This document shows, piece by piece, positions 1-10,611 of a stretch of DNA of 64,000 nucleotides. The DNA comes from Osedax fenrisi. Its lineage: Eukaryota > Annelida > Polychaeta > Sabellida > Siboglinidae. The stretch's first letter is position 1, and each line of letters opens with the position of its first letter. The stretch is from assembly GCA_964019155.1 (NCBI GenBank), contig CAXHSG010000177.1:1-64000 (forward strand), given 5' to 3'. The notes under the pieces are model-generated. The model searched no databases, was not told the origin of the DNA, and worked only from the letters and a program-made list of their open reading frames with translations. A program made the position numbers and the translations under genes.

Positions 1-75
1 TATTAATGATAGCATTAGTTTTAAGTATAGCATGGGTGTTAATGATAGCATTAGTTATAAGTATAGCATGAGTGT

Positions 76-89
76 TAATGATATCATTA
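76..89. repeat. 14-bp palindrome variant with EcoRV site (first example)
   Basis: A G-to-T change at monomer position 15 turns TAATGATAGCATTA into TAATGATATCATTA, a perfect 14-bp palindrome centred on GATATC. The variant recurs hundreds of bases apart throughout the window and travels with HOR copies; for example it runs in consecutive monomers near 1015-1100 and 10600-10715. It contains two inverted TAAT cores, which resemble homeodomain half sites, but binding is only a possibility. As a site it is certain; its function is unknown. Confidence 0.7.
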
Positions 90-645
90 GTTTTAAGTAT
101 AGCATGGGTTTTAATGATAGCATTATTTTTAAGTATAGCATGGGTGTCAATGATAGCATTAGTTTTAAGTATAGCATGGATGTTAGTGATAGTATTAGTT
201 TTAAGTATCGCATGGGTGTTAATGATAACATTAGCTTTAAGTATAGCATGGGTGTTAATGATAGCATTAGTTATAAGTATAGCATGGGTGTTAATGATAG
301 CATTAGTTTTAAGTATAGCATGGGTGTTAATGATATCATTAGTTTTAAGTATAGCATGGGTGTTAATGATAGCATTAGTTATAAGTATAGCATGAGTGTT
401 AATGATAGCATTAGTTTTAAGTATAGCATGGGTTTTAATGATAGCATTATTTTTAAGTATAGCATGGGTGTCAATGATAGCATTAGTTTTAAGTATAGCA
501 TGGATGTTAATGATAGCATTAGTTTTAATGATAGCATGAGTGTTAATGATAGCATTAGTTTTAAGTATAGCATGGGTGTTAATGATATCATTAGTTTTAA
601 GTATAGCACGGGTTTTAGTGATAGCATTAGTTTTAAGTATAGCAT

Positions 646-681
646 GGGTGTTAATGATAGCATTAGTTTTAAGTATAGCAT
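646..681 (+). repeat. Reference monomer, exact 36-bp consensus
   Basis: This monomer equals the consensus and serves as a numbering reference (position 1 is the first G of GGGTG). Half A occupies positions 1-18 and half B positions 19-36. The halves match at 13 of 18 sites, including the shared ending ATAGCAT and a TTAA tetranucleotide in each half exactly 18 bp apart. This shows that the 36-mer arose as a dimer of an older 18-bp repeat. Read in frame, the unit gives MGVNDSISFKYS or VLMIALVLSIAW on the plus strand and MLYLKLMLSLTP or AILKTNAIINTH on the minus strand. The other two frames are closed by stops in every unit. Confidence 0.95.
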
Positions 682-1167
682 GGGTGTTAATGATAGCATT
701 AGTTTTAAGTATAACATGGATGTTAATGATAGCTTTAGTTTTAAGTATAGCATGGATGTTAATGATAGCATTAGTTTTAATGATAGCATGGATGTTAATG
801 ATAGCATTAGTTTTAAGTATAGCATGGGTGTTAATGATAGTATTAGTTTTAATGATAGCATGGGTGTTAATGATAGCATTAGTTTTAAGTATAGCATGGG
901 TAGTAATGATATCATTATTTTTAAGTATAGCATGGATGTTAATGATAGCTTTAGTTTTAAGTATAGCATGGGTTTTAATGATAGCATTAGTTTTAAGTAT
1001 AGCATGGGTTTTAATGATATCATTAGTTTTAAGTATAGCATGGGCGTTAATGATATCATTAGTTTTAAGTATAGCATGGATATTAATGATATCATTAGTT
1101 TTAAGTATAGCATGGGTGTTAATGATAGCATTAGTTTTAAGTATAGCATGGATGTTAATGATAGCAT

Positions 1168-1185
1168 GGGTGATAAGTATAGCAT
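1168..1185 (+). repeat. 18-bp A/B hybrid half unit (single copy form)
   Basis: This short unit reads GGGTGATAAGTATAGCAT. Its first five bases match half A and its last thirteen match the TTATAAG variant of half B, at the same register. It therefore looks like the product of an in-register exchange between the two halves, leaving an 18-bp unit between full monomers. Single copies recur near 2158, 3346, 6329, 10788, 13667, 19346, 24578, 30526, 41279 and 56396. Doubled copies occur only right of 40 kb. It creates the motif TGATAAG, a match to the GATA-factor consensus. Confidence 0.85.
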
Positions 1186-1511
1186 GGGTGTTAATGATAG
1201 CATTAGTTTTAAGTATAGCATGGGTATTAATGATAGCATTAGTTTTAAGTATAGCATGGGTGTTAATGATATCATTAGTTTTAAGTATAGCATGGGTTTT
1301 AATGATAGCATTAGTTTTAAGTATAGCATGGGTGTCAATGATAGCATTAGTTTTAAGTATAGCATGGATGTTAGTGATAGTATTAGTTTTAAGTATAGCA
1401 TGGGTGTTAATGATAGCATTAGTTTTAAGTATAACATGGGATTTAATGATAGCATTAGTTTTAAGTATAGCATGGGTGTCAATGATAGCATTAGTTTTAA
1501 GTATAGCATGG

Positions 1512-2177
1512 GTGTTAATGATAGCATTAGTTATAAGTATAGCATGAGTGTTAATGATAGAATTAGTTTTAAGTATAGCATGGGTTTTAATGATAGCATT
1601 AGTTTTAAGTATAGCATGGGTGTTAATAATAGCATTAGTTTTAAGTATAGCATGGTTTTAATGATAGCATTAATTTTAAGTATAGCATGGGTATTAATGA
1701 TATCATTAGTTTTAATGATAGCATTAGTTTTAAGTATAGCACGGGTTTTAGTGATAGCATTAGTTTTAAGTATAGCATGGGTGTTAATGATAGCATTAGT
1801 TTTAAGTATAGCATGGGTGTTAATGATAGAATTAGTTTTAAGTATAACATGGATGTTAATGATAGCTTTTGTTTTAAGTATAGCATGGATGTTAATGATA
1901 GCATTAGTTTTAATGATAGCATGGATGTTAATGATAGCATTAGTTTTAAGTATAGCATGGGTGTTAATGATAGCATTAGTTTTAAGTATAGCATGGGTGT
2001 TAATGATAGCATTAGTTTTAAGTATAGCATGGATGTCAATGATAGTTTTAGTTTTAAGTATAGCATGGGTGTTAATGATGGCATTAGTTTTAAGTATAAC
2101 ATGGATGTTAATGATAGCTTTAGTTTTAAGTATAGCATGGATGTTAATGATAGCATGGGTGATAAGTATAGCATGGG
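1512..2177 (+). repeat. Linker of satellite monomers between HOR copies
   Basis: Only the same 36-bp family is present, in an order not repeated at the 2,177-bp spacing. It contains the single-base-deletion landmark at 1651-1661, an A-(BA)-B unit, and one hybrid A/B half unit near 2158. Parts resemble 600-800, for example the rare GGGTTTTAGTG variant at 611 and 1743, so this is probably an older internal duplicate. No gene or RNA is visible. Confidence 0.8.
1689..1742 (+). repeat. 54-bp unit A-(BA)-B with hybrid half unit
   Basis: Three 18-bp blocks lie here: an A half with the GATATC variant, a hybrid TAGTTTTAATGATAGCAT, and a B half. The hybrid takes bases 1-9 from half B and 10-18 from half A, the reciprocal type to the hybrid at 1168. 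This three-half unit is common across the window and shifts the phase of the 36-bp period by half a unit without changing the reading frame. It explains why many HOR periods are odd multiples of 18. Confidence 0.85.
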
Positions 2178-3688
2178 TATTAATGATAGCATTAGTTTTA
2201 AGTATAGCATGGGTGTTAATGATAGCATTAGTTATAAGTATAGCATGAGTGTTAATGATATCATTAGTTTTAAGTATAGCATGGGTTTTAATGATAGCAT
2301 TATTTTTAAGTATAGCATGGGTGTCAATGATAGCATTAGTTTTAAGTATAGCATGGATGTTAGTGATAGTATTAGTTTTAAGTATCGCATGGGTGTTAAT
2401 GATAACATTAGCTTTAAGTATAGCATGGGTGTTAATGATAGCATTAGTTATAAGTATAGCATGGGTGTTAATGATAGCATTAGTTTTAAGTATAGCATGG
2501 GTGTTAATGATATCATTAGTTTTAAGTATAGCATGGGTGTTAATGATAGCATTAGTTATAAGTATAGCATGAGTGTTAATGATAGCATTAGTTTTAAGTA
2601 TAGCATGGGTTTTAATGATAGCATTATTTTTAAGTATAGCATGGGTGTCAATGATAGCATTAGTTTTAAGTATAGCATGGATGTTAATGATAGCATTAGT
2701 TTTAATGATAGCATGAGTGTTAATGATAGCATTAGTTTTAAGTATAGCATGGGTGTTAATGATATCATTAGTTTTAAGTATAGCACGGGTTTTAGTGATA
2801 GCATTAGTTTTAAGTATAGCATGGGTGTTAATGATAGCATTAGTTTTAAGTATAGCATGGGTGTTAATGATAGCATTAGTTTTAAGTATAACATGGATGT
2901 TAATGATAGCTTTAGTTTTAAGTATAGCATGGATGTTAATGATAGCATTAGTTTTAATGATAGCATGGATGTTAATGATAGCATTAGTTTTAAGTATAGC
3001 ATGGGTGTTAATGATAGCATTAGTTTTAATGATAGCATGGGTGTTAATGATAGCATTAGTTTTAAGTATAGCATGGGTAGTAATGATATCATTATTTTTA
3101 AGTATAGCATGGATGTTAATGATAGCTTTAGTTTTAAGTATAGCATGGGTTTTAATGATAGCATTAGTTTTAAGTATAGCATGGGTTTTAATGATATCAT
3201 TAGTTTTAAGTATAGCATGGGCGTTAATGATATCATTAGTTTTAAGTATAGCATGGATATTAATGATATCATTAGTTTTAAGTATAGCATGGGTGTTAAT
3301 GATAGCATTAGTTTTAAGTATAGCATGGATGTTAATGATAGCATGGGTGATAAGTATAGCATGGGTGTTAATGATAGCATTAGTTTTAAGTATAGCATGG
3401 GTATTAATGATAGCATTAGTTTTAAGTATAGCATGGGTGTTAATGATATCATTAGTTTTAAGTATAGCATGGGTTTTAATGATAGCATTAGTTTTAAGTA
3501 TAGCATGGGTGTCAATGATAGCATTAGTTTTAAGTATAGCATGGATGTTAGTGATAGTATTAGTTTTAAGTATAGCATGGGTGTTAATGATAGCATTAGT
3601 TTTAAGTATAACATGGGATTTAATGATAGCATTAGTTTTAAGTATAGCATGGGTGTCAATGATAGCATTAGTTTTAAGTATAGCATGG
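2178..3688 (+). repeat. 2,177-bp HOR, copy 2
   Basis: Tandem partner of the block at the left edge, following a 0.67-kb linker (1512-2177) of related but differently ordered monomers. Shared rare variants make the pairing secure: GTATCGCATGGG near 203 and 2380, and GCACGGG near 607 and 2784, recur at the same spacing. Its last part (from about 3170) is also the beginning of the 7.4-kb HOR, so the two HOR families overlap. Confidence 0.88.
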
Positions 3689-4021
3689 ATGTTAATGATA
3701 GCATTAGTTTTAAGTATAGCATGTGTGTTAATGATAACATTAGTTTTAAGTATAGCATGGGTGTTAATAATAGCATTAGTTTTAAGTATAGCATGGTTTT
3801 AATGATAGCATTAATTTTAAGTATAGCATGGGTATTAATGATATCATTAGTTTTAATGATAGCATTAGTTTTAAGTATAGCATGGGTATTAATGAAAGCA
3901 TTAGTTTTAAGTATAGCATGGGTGTTAATGATAGCATTACTTTTAAGTATAACATGGATGTTAATGATAGCATTAGTTTTAAGTATAGCATGGGTGTTAA
4001 TAATAGCATTAGTTTTAAGTA

Positions 4022-4037
4022 TAGCATGGTTTTAATG
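4022..4037 (+). other. Single-base-deletion landmark monomer (example)
   Basis: The start of the monomer reads GCATGGTTTTAATG, one base short of GCATGGGTTTTAATG, which shifts the frame and puts a TAA stop in the hydrophobic plus frame. It is usually preceded one monomer earlier by GTTAATAATAGC, so the two variants form a haplotype copied with HORs. I count 33 cases, with the stop ending at 1661, 3802, 4035, 6786, 7594, 9303, 10111, 11244, 11477, 14120, 14928, 16637, 17445, 19945, 20878, 22659, 25177, 26110, 28071, 33141, 33374, 34471, 34704, 37617, 38426, 41341, 42438, 42671, 43966, 57303, 57536, 59857 and 60090. None lies between 43966 and 57303. Confidence 0.9.
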
Positions 4038-4360
4038 ATAGCATTAGTTTTAAGTATAGCATGGGTATTAATGATAGCATTAGTTTTAATGATAGCATTA
4101 GTTTTAAGTATAGCATGGGTATTAATGATAGCATTAGTTTTAAGTATAGCATGGGTGTTAATGATATCATTAGTTTTAAGTATAGCATGGGTATTAATGA
4201 TGGCATTAGTTATAAGTATAGCATGGGTATTAATGATAGCATTAGTTTTAAGTATAGCATGGGTATTAATGATAGCATTAGTTTTAAGTATAGCATGTGT
4301 GTTAATGATAGCATTAGTTTTAAGTATAGCATGGGTGTTAATGATAGTATTAGTTTTAAG

Positions 4361-4382
4361 TATAATATAGATGTTAACGATA
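4361..4382 (+). other. TATAATATAG / GTTAAC landmark (example)
   Basis: The monomer boundary reads TATAATATAGATGTTAACG, giving a TAG stop in the hydrophobic plus frame and, from a T-to-C change that makes ACG, an HpaI-type GTTAAC site with one of the few CpGs. GTTAAC versions begin two bases after 4371, 8146, 8722, 11813, 15480, 16056, 17997, 18501, 18753, 21430, 22006, 22294, 23229, 23733, 23985, 26662, 27238, 27526, 35670, 40382, 45886, 48604, 49954, 51034, 52240, 53590, 54670, 60732 and 61830. The TATAATATAG part also occurs without the C, for example near 5226 and 29460. Confidence 0.88.
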
Positions 4383-6404
4383 GCATTAGTTTTAAGTACA
4401 GCATGGGTGTTAATGATAGCATTAGTTTTAAGTATAACATGGGTGTTAATGATAGCATTCGTTTTAAGTATAGCATGGGTGTTAATGATAGCATTAGTTT
4501 TAATTATAACATGGGTGTTAATGATAGCATTAGTTTTAATGATAGCATGGGTGTTAATGATAGCATTAGTTTTAAGTATAGCATGGGTAGTAATGATATC
4601 ATTAGTTTTAAGTATAGCATGGGTGTTAATGATAGCTTTAGTTTTAAGTATAGCATGGGTGTTAATGATAGCATTAGTTTTAAGTATAGCATGGATGTTA
4701 ATGATAGCTTTGTTTTAAGTATAGAATGGGTTTTAATGATAGCATTAGTTTTAAGTATAGCATGGGTTTTAATGATATCATTAGTATTAAGTATAGCATG
4801 GGTATTAATGATATCATTAGTTTTAAGTATAGCATGGGTATTAATGATAGCATTAGTTTTAAGTATAGCATGGGTGTTAATGATAGCATTAGTTTTAATG
4901 ATAGCATGGGTGTTAATGATAGCATTAGTTTTAATGATAGCATTAGTTTTAAGTATAGCATGGGTATTAATGATAGCATTAGTTTTAAGTATAGCATGGG
5001 TGTTAATAATAGCTTTACTTTTAAGTATAACATGGATGTTAATGATAGCATTAGTTTTAAGTATAGCATGGGTGTTAATGATAACATTAGTTTTAATGAT
5101 AGCATTAGTTTTAAGTATATCATATATTTTAATGATAGCATTAGTTTTAAGTATAGCATGTGTGTTAATGATATCATTAGTTTTAAGTATAGCATGGGTG
5201 TTAATGATAGTATTAGTTTTAAGTATAATATAGATGTTAATGATAGCATTAGTTATAAGTATAACATGGGTGTTAATGATAGCATTAGTTTTAAGTATAG
5301 CATGGGTATTAATGATAGCATTAGTTTTAAGTATAGAATGGGTGTTAATGATATCATTAGTTTTAATAATAGCATGGGTGTTAATGATAGCATTAGTTAT
5401 AAGTATAGCATGAGTGTTAATGATAGCATTAGTTTTAAGTATAGCATGGGTTTTAATGATAGCATTAGTTTTAAGTATAGCATGGGTTTAATGATGGCAT
5501 TAGTTATAAGTATAGCATGGGTATTAATGATAGAATTAGTTTTAATGATAGCATGGGTGTTAATGATAGCATTAGTTTTAATGATAGCATTAGTTTTAAG
5601 TATAGCATGGGTATTAATGATAGCATTAGTTTTAAGTATAGCATGGGTGTTAATGATAACTTTACTTTTAAGTATAACATGGATGTTAATGATAGCATTA
5701 GTTTTAAGTATAGCATGGGTGTTAATGATAACATTAGTTTTAATGATAGCATTAGTTTTAAGTATATCATGTATGTTAATGATAGCATTAGTTTTAAGTA
5801 TAGCATGGGTGTTAATGATAGTATTAGTTTTAAGTAAAATATAGATGTTAATGATAGCATTAGTTTTAAGTATAGCATGGGTGTTAATGATAGCATTAGT
5901 TTTAATTATAACATGGGTGTTAATGATAGCATTAGTTTTAATGATAGCATGGGTGTTAATGATAGCATTAGTTTTAAGTATAGCATGGGTAGTAATGATA
6001 TCATTAGTTTTAAGTATAGCATGGGTGTTAATGATAGCTTTAGTTTTAAGTATAGCATGGGTGTTAATGATAGCATTAGTTTTAAGTATAGCATGGATGT
6101 TAATGATAGCTTTAGTTTTAAGTATAGCATGGGTTTTAATGATAGCATTAGTTTTAAGTATAGCATGGGTTTTAATGATATCATTAGTTTTAAGTATAGC
6201 ATGGGCGTTAATGATATCATTAGTTTTAAGTATAGCATGGATATTAATAATATCATTAGTTTTAAGTATAGCATGGGTGTTAATGATAGCATTAGTTTTA
6301 AGTATAGCATGGATGTTAATGATAGCATGGGTGATAAGTATAGCATGGGTGTTAATGATAGCATTAGTTTTAAGTATAGCATGGGTATTAATGATAGCAT
6401 TAGT

Positions 6405-8073
6405 TTTAAGTATAGCATGGGTGTTAATGATATCATTAGTTTTAAGTATAGCATGGGTTTTAATGATAGCATTAGTTTTAAGTATAGCATGGGTGTCAAT
6501 GATAGCATTAGTTTTAAGTATAGCATGGATGTTAGTGATATTATTAGTTTTAAGTATAGCATGGGTGTTAATGATAGCATTAGTTATAAGTATAGCATGG
6601 GTGTTAATGATAGCATTAGTTTTAAGTATAACATGGGATTTAATGATAGCATTAGTTTTAAGTATAGCATGGGTGTTAATGATAGCATTACTTTTAAGTA
6701 TAACATGGATGTTAATGATAGCATTAGTTTTAAGTATAGCATGGGTGTTAATAATAGCATTAGTTTTAAGTATAGCATGGTTTTAATGATAGCATTAGTT
6801 TGAAGTATAGCATGGGTATTAATGATGGCATTAGTTATAAGTATAGCATGGGTATTAATGATAGCATTAGTTTTAAGTATAGCATGGGTATTAATGATAG
6901 CATTAGTTTTAAGTATAGCATGGGTGTTAATGATATCATTAGTTTTAATAATAGCATGGGTGTTAATGATAGCATTAGTTATAAGTATAGCATGAGTGTT
7001 AATGATAGCATTAGTTTTAAGTATAGCATGGGTTTTAATGATAGCATTAGTTTTAAGTATAGCATGGGTTTAATGATGGCATTAGTTATAAGTATAGCAT
7101 GGGTATTAATGATAGCATTAGTTTTAATGATAGCATGGGTGTTAATGATAGCATTAGTTTTAATGATAGCATTAGTTTTAAGTATAGCATGGGTGTTAAT
7201 GATAACATTTGTTTTAATGATAGCATTAGTTTTAAGTATATCATGTATGTTAATGATATCATTAGTTTTAAGTATAGCATGGGTGTTAATGATAGCTTTA
7301 GTTTTAAGTATAGCATGGGTGTTAATGATAGCATTAGTTTTAAGTATAGCATGGATGTTAATGATAGCTTTAGTTTTAAGTATAGCATGGGTTTTAATGA
7401 TAGCATTAGTTTTAATGATAGCATTAGTTTTAAGTATAGCATGGGTATTAATGATAGCATTAGTTTTAAGTATAGTATGGGTGTTAATGATAGCATTACT
7501 TTTAAGTATAACATGGATGTTAATGATAGCATTAGTTTTAAGTATAGCATGGGTGTTAATAATAGCATTAGTTTTAAGTATAGCATGGTTTTAATGATAG
7601 CATTAGTTTTAAGTATAGCATGGGTATTAATGATAGCATTAGTTTTAATGATAGCATTAGTTTTAAGTATAGCATGGGTATTAATGATAGCATTAGTTTT
7701 AAGTATAGCATGGGTATTAATGATAGCATTAGTTTTAAGTATAGCATGGGTATTAATGATGGCATTAGTTATAAGTATAGCATGGGTATTAATGATAGCA
7801 TTAGTTTTAAGTATAGCATGGGTATTAATGATAGCATTAGTTTTAATGATAGCATTAGTTTTAAGTATAGCATGGGTATTAATGATAGCATTAGTTTTAA
7901 GTATAGCATGGGTGTTAATGATAGCATTACTTTTAAGTATAACATGGATGTTAATGATAGCATTAGTTTTAAGTATAGCATGGGTGTTAATGATAACATT
8001 AGTTTTAATGATATCATTAGTTTTAAGTATATCATGTATGTTAATGATAGAATTAGTTTTAAGTATAGCATGG
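6405..8073 (+). repeat. Nested 2,517-bp repeat, first copy
   Basis: Matches 8922-10590 at an offset of 2,517 bp (140 x 18 minus 3; three single-base-deletion monomers lie within one period). It was duplicated before the 7.4-kb HOR, because both 7.4-kb copies carry the pair (equivalents start near 13.74 and 16.26 kb). It includes the TTTGAAG variant near 6800 followed by monomers rich in GGTATTAATG, a signature of the 6.8-28.1 kb domain. Confidence 0.85.
6796..6812 (+). other. TTTGAAG domain marker (example)
   Basis: An A-to-G change turns TTTTAAG into TTTGAAG. It is found at ten places (TTG at 6800, 9317, 14134, 16651, 19492, 19959, 22673, 24724, 25191, 28085) and nowhere else I saw. Each lies about 12 bases after a one-base-deletion monomer. 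It marks a shared ancestor of the blocks between 6.8 and 28.1 kb. Confidence 0.85.
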
Positions 8074-8921
8074 GTATTAATGATAGCATTAGTTTTAAGT
8101 ATAGCATGTGTGTTAATGATAGTATTAGTTTTAAGTATAATATAGATGTTAACGATAGCATTAGTTTTAAGTACAGTATGGGTGTTAATGATAGCATTAG
8201 TTTTAAGTATAGCAAGGGTATTAATGATAGCATTAGTTTTAAGTATAGCATGGGTATTAATGATAGCATTAGTTTTAAGTATAGCATGTGTATTAATGAT
8301 GGCATTAGTTATAAGTATAGCATGGGTATTAATGATAGCATTAGTTTTAAGTATAGCATGGGTATTAATGATAGCATTAGTTTTAATGATAGCATTAGTT
8401 TTAAGTATAGCATGGGTATTAATGATAGCATTAGTTTTAAGTATAGCATGGGTGTTAATGATAGCATTACTTTTAAGTATAACATGGATGTTAATGATAG
8501 CATTAGTTTTAAGTATAGCATGGGTGTTAATGATAACATTAGTTTTAATGATATCATTAGTTTTAAGTATATCATGTATGTTAATGATAGCATTAGTTTT
8601 AAGTATAGCATGGGTATTAATGATAGCATTAGTTTTAAGTATAGCATGTGTGTTAATGATAGAATTAGTTTTAAGTATAGCATGGGTGTTAATGATAGTA
8701 TTAGTTTTAAGTATAATATAGATGTTAACGATAGCATTAGTTTTAAGTACAGCATGGGTGTTAATGATAGCATTAGTTTTAAGTATAACATGGGTGTTAA
8801 TGATAGCATTAGTTTTAAGTATAACATGGGTGTTAATGATAGCATTAGTTTTAAGTATAGCATGGGTGTTAATGATAGCATTAGTTTTAAGTATAGCATG
8901 GGTAGTAATGATATCATTAGT

Positions 8922-10590
8922 TTTAAGTATAGCATGGGTGTTAATGATATCATTAGTTTTAAGTATAGCATGGGTTTTAATGATAGCATTAGTTTTAAGT
9001 ATAGCATGGGTGTCAATGATAGCATTAGTTTTAAGTATAGCATGGATGTTAGTGATATTATTAGTTTTAAGTATAGCATGGGTGTTAATGATAGCATTAG
9101 TTATAAGTATAGCATGGGTGTTAATGATAGCATTAGTTTTAAGTATAACATGGGATTTAATGATAGCATTAGTTTTAAGTATAGCATGGGTGTTAATGAT
9201 AGCATTACTTTTAAGTATAACATGGATGTTAATGATAGCATTAGTTTTAAGTATAGCATGGGTGTTAATAATAGCATTAGTTTTAAGTATAGCATGGTTT
9301 TAATGATAGCATTAGTTTGAAGTATAGCATGGGTATTAATGATGGCATTAGTTATAAGTATAGCATGGGTATTAATGATAGCATTAGTTTTAAGTATAGC
9401 ATGGGTATTAATGATAGCATTAGTTTTAAGTATAGCATGGGTGTTAATGATATCATTAGTTTTAATAATAGCATGGGTGTTAATGATAGCATTAGTTATA
9501 AGTATAGCATGAGTGTTAATGATAGCATTAGTTTTAAGTATAGCATGGGTTTTAATGATAGCATTAGTTTTAAGTATAGCATGGGTTTAATGATGGCATT
9601 AGTTATAAGTATAGCATGGGTATTAATGATAGCATTAGTTTTAATGATAGCATGGGTGTTAATGATAGCATTAGTTTTAATGATAGCATTAGTTTTAAGT
9701 ATAGCATGGGTGTTAATGATAACATTTGTTTTAATGATAGCATTAGTTTTAAGTATATCATGTATGTTAATGATATCATTAGTTTTAAGTATAGCATGGG
9801 TGTTAATGATAGCTTTAGTTTTAAGTATAGCATGGGTGTTAATGATAGCATTAGTTTTAAGTATAGCATGGATGTTAATGATAGCTTTAGTTTTAAGTAT
9901 AGCATGGGTTTTAATGATAGCATTAGTTTTAATGATAGCATTAGTTTTAAGTATAGCATGGGTATTAATGATAGCATTAGTTTTAAGTATAGTATGGGTG
10001 TTAATGATAGCATTACTTTTAAGTATAACATGGATGTTAATGATAGCATTAGTTTTAAGTATAGCATGGGTGTTAATAATAGCATTAGTTTTAAGTATAG
10101 CATGGTTTTAATGATAGCATTAGTTTTAAGTATAGCATGGGTATTAATGATAGCATTAGTTTTAATGATAGCATTAGTTTTAAGTATAGCATGGGTATTA
10201 ATGATAGCATTAGTTTTAAGTATAGCATGGGTATTAATGATAGCATTAGTTTTAAGTATAGCATGGGTATTAATGATGGCATTAGTTATAAGTATAGCAT
10301 GGGTATTAATGATAGCATTAGTTTTAAGTATAGCATGGGTATTAATGATAGCATTAGTTTTAATGATAGCATTAGTTTTAAGTATAGCATGGGTATTAAT
10401 GATAGCATTAGTTTTAAGTATAGCATGGGTGTTAATGATAGCATTACTTTTAAGTATAACATGGATGTTAATGATAGCATTAGTTTTAAGTATAGCATGG
10501 GTGTTAATGATAACATTAGTTTTAATGATATCATTAGTTTTAAGTATATCATGTATGTTAATGATAGAATTAGTTTTAAGTATAGCATGG
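8922..10590 (+). repeat. Nested 2,517-bp repeat, second copy
   Basis: Second copy within the first 7.4-kb HOR. Its right end coincides with the right end of that HOR, so the same junction near 10590 closed both. TTTGAAG recurs at 9317 and the deletion landmarks at 9303 and 10111, each exactly 2,517 bp after the first copy. Confidence 0.85.
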
Positions 10591-10611
10591 GTGTTAATGA
10601 TATCATTAGTT

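Larger units (their letters stand above)
1..1511 (+). repeat. 2,177-bp HOR, copy 1 (left part beyond window)
   Basis: The first base of the window corresponds to 2178, and the two stretches run together until 1512/3689, where copy 2 has A in place of G. The period 2,177 equals 121 x 18 minus 1; the missing base is the single-base-deletion monomer at 1651-1661 that lies in each period. At least one base differs (T at 841 against C at 3018), so the copies are not an exact duplication. Beyond 1511 copy 1 carries one extra monomer before both copies reach the shared deletion landmark. Confidence 0.88.
3170..10590 (+). repeat. ~7.4-kb HOR, copy 1
   Basis: This block pairs with 10612-17924. The offset is 7,442 bp up to about 4.9 kb, then 7,370, then 7,334. 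The steps are deletions of 72 bp (four half units) and 36 bp (one monomer) in the second copy. All landmark variants keep their order: the single-base-deletion monomers at 3802, 4035, 6786, 7594, 9303 and 10111, the GTTAAC landmarks, and the one-base deletion in GATAGCTTTGTTTT near 4710. The block itself holds a nested 2,517-bp repeat. Confidence 0.88.

Noticed and set aside
76..89. Palindromes as terminators or hairpin RNAs
   Set aside because: A 14-bp palindrome has no loop, is followed by no consistent T run beyond the monomer's own TTTT, and recurs as a simple single-base variant.
72..395. Small membrane proteins made of LMIALVLSIAW repeats
   Set aside because: The hydrophobic translation follows from T-rich codons of the satellite. 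It is interrupted by TAA, TAG and TGA variants at many sites and lacks any recognisable start region.
4361..4382. TATAATATAG as promoter -10 boxes
   Set aside because: It is a landmark variant of the monomer boundary, with no upstream partner element and no gene downstream.
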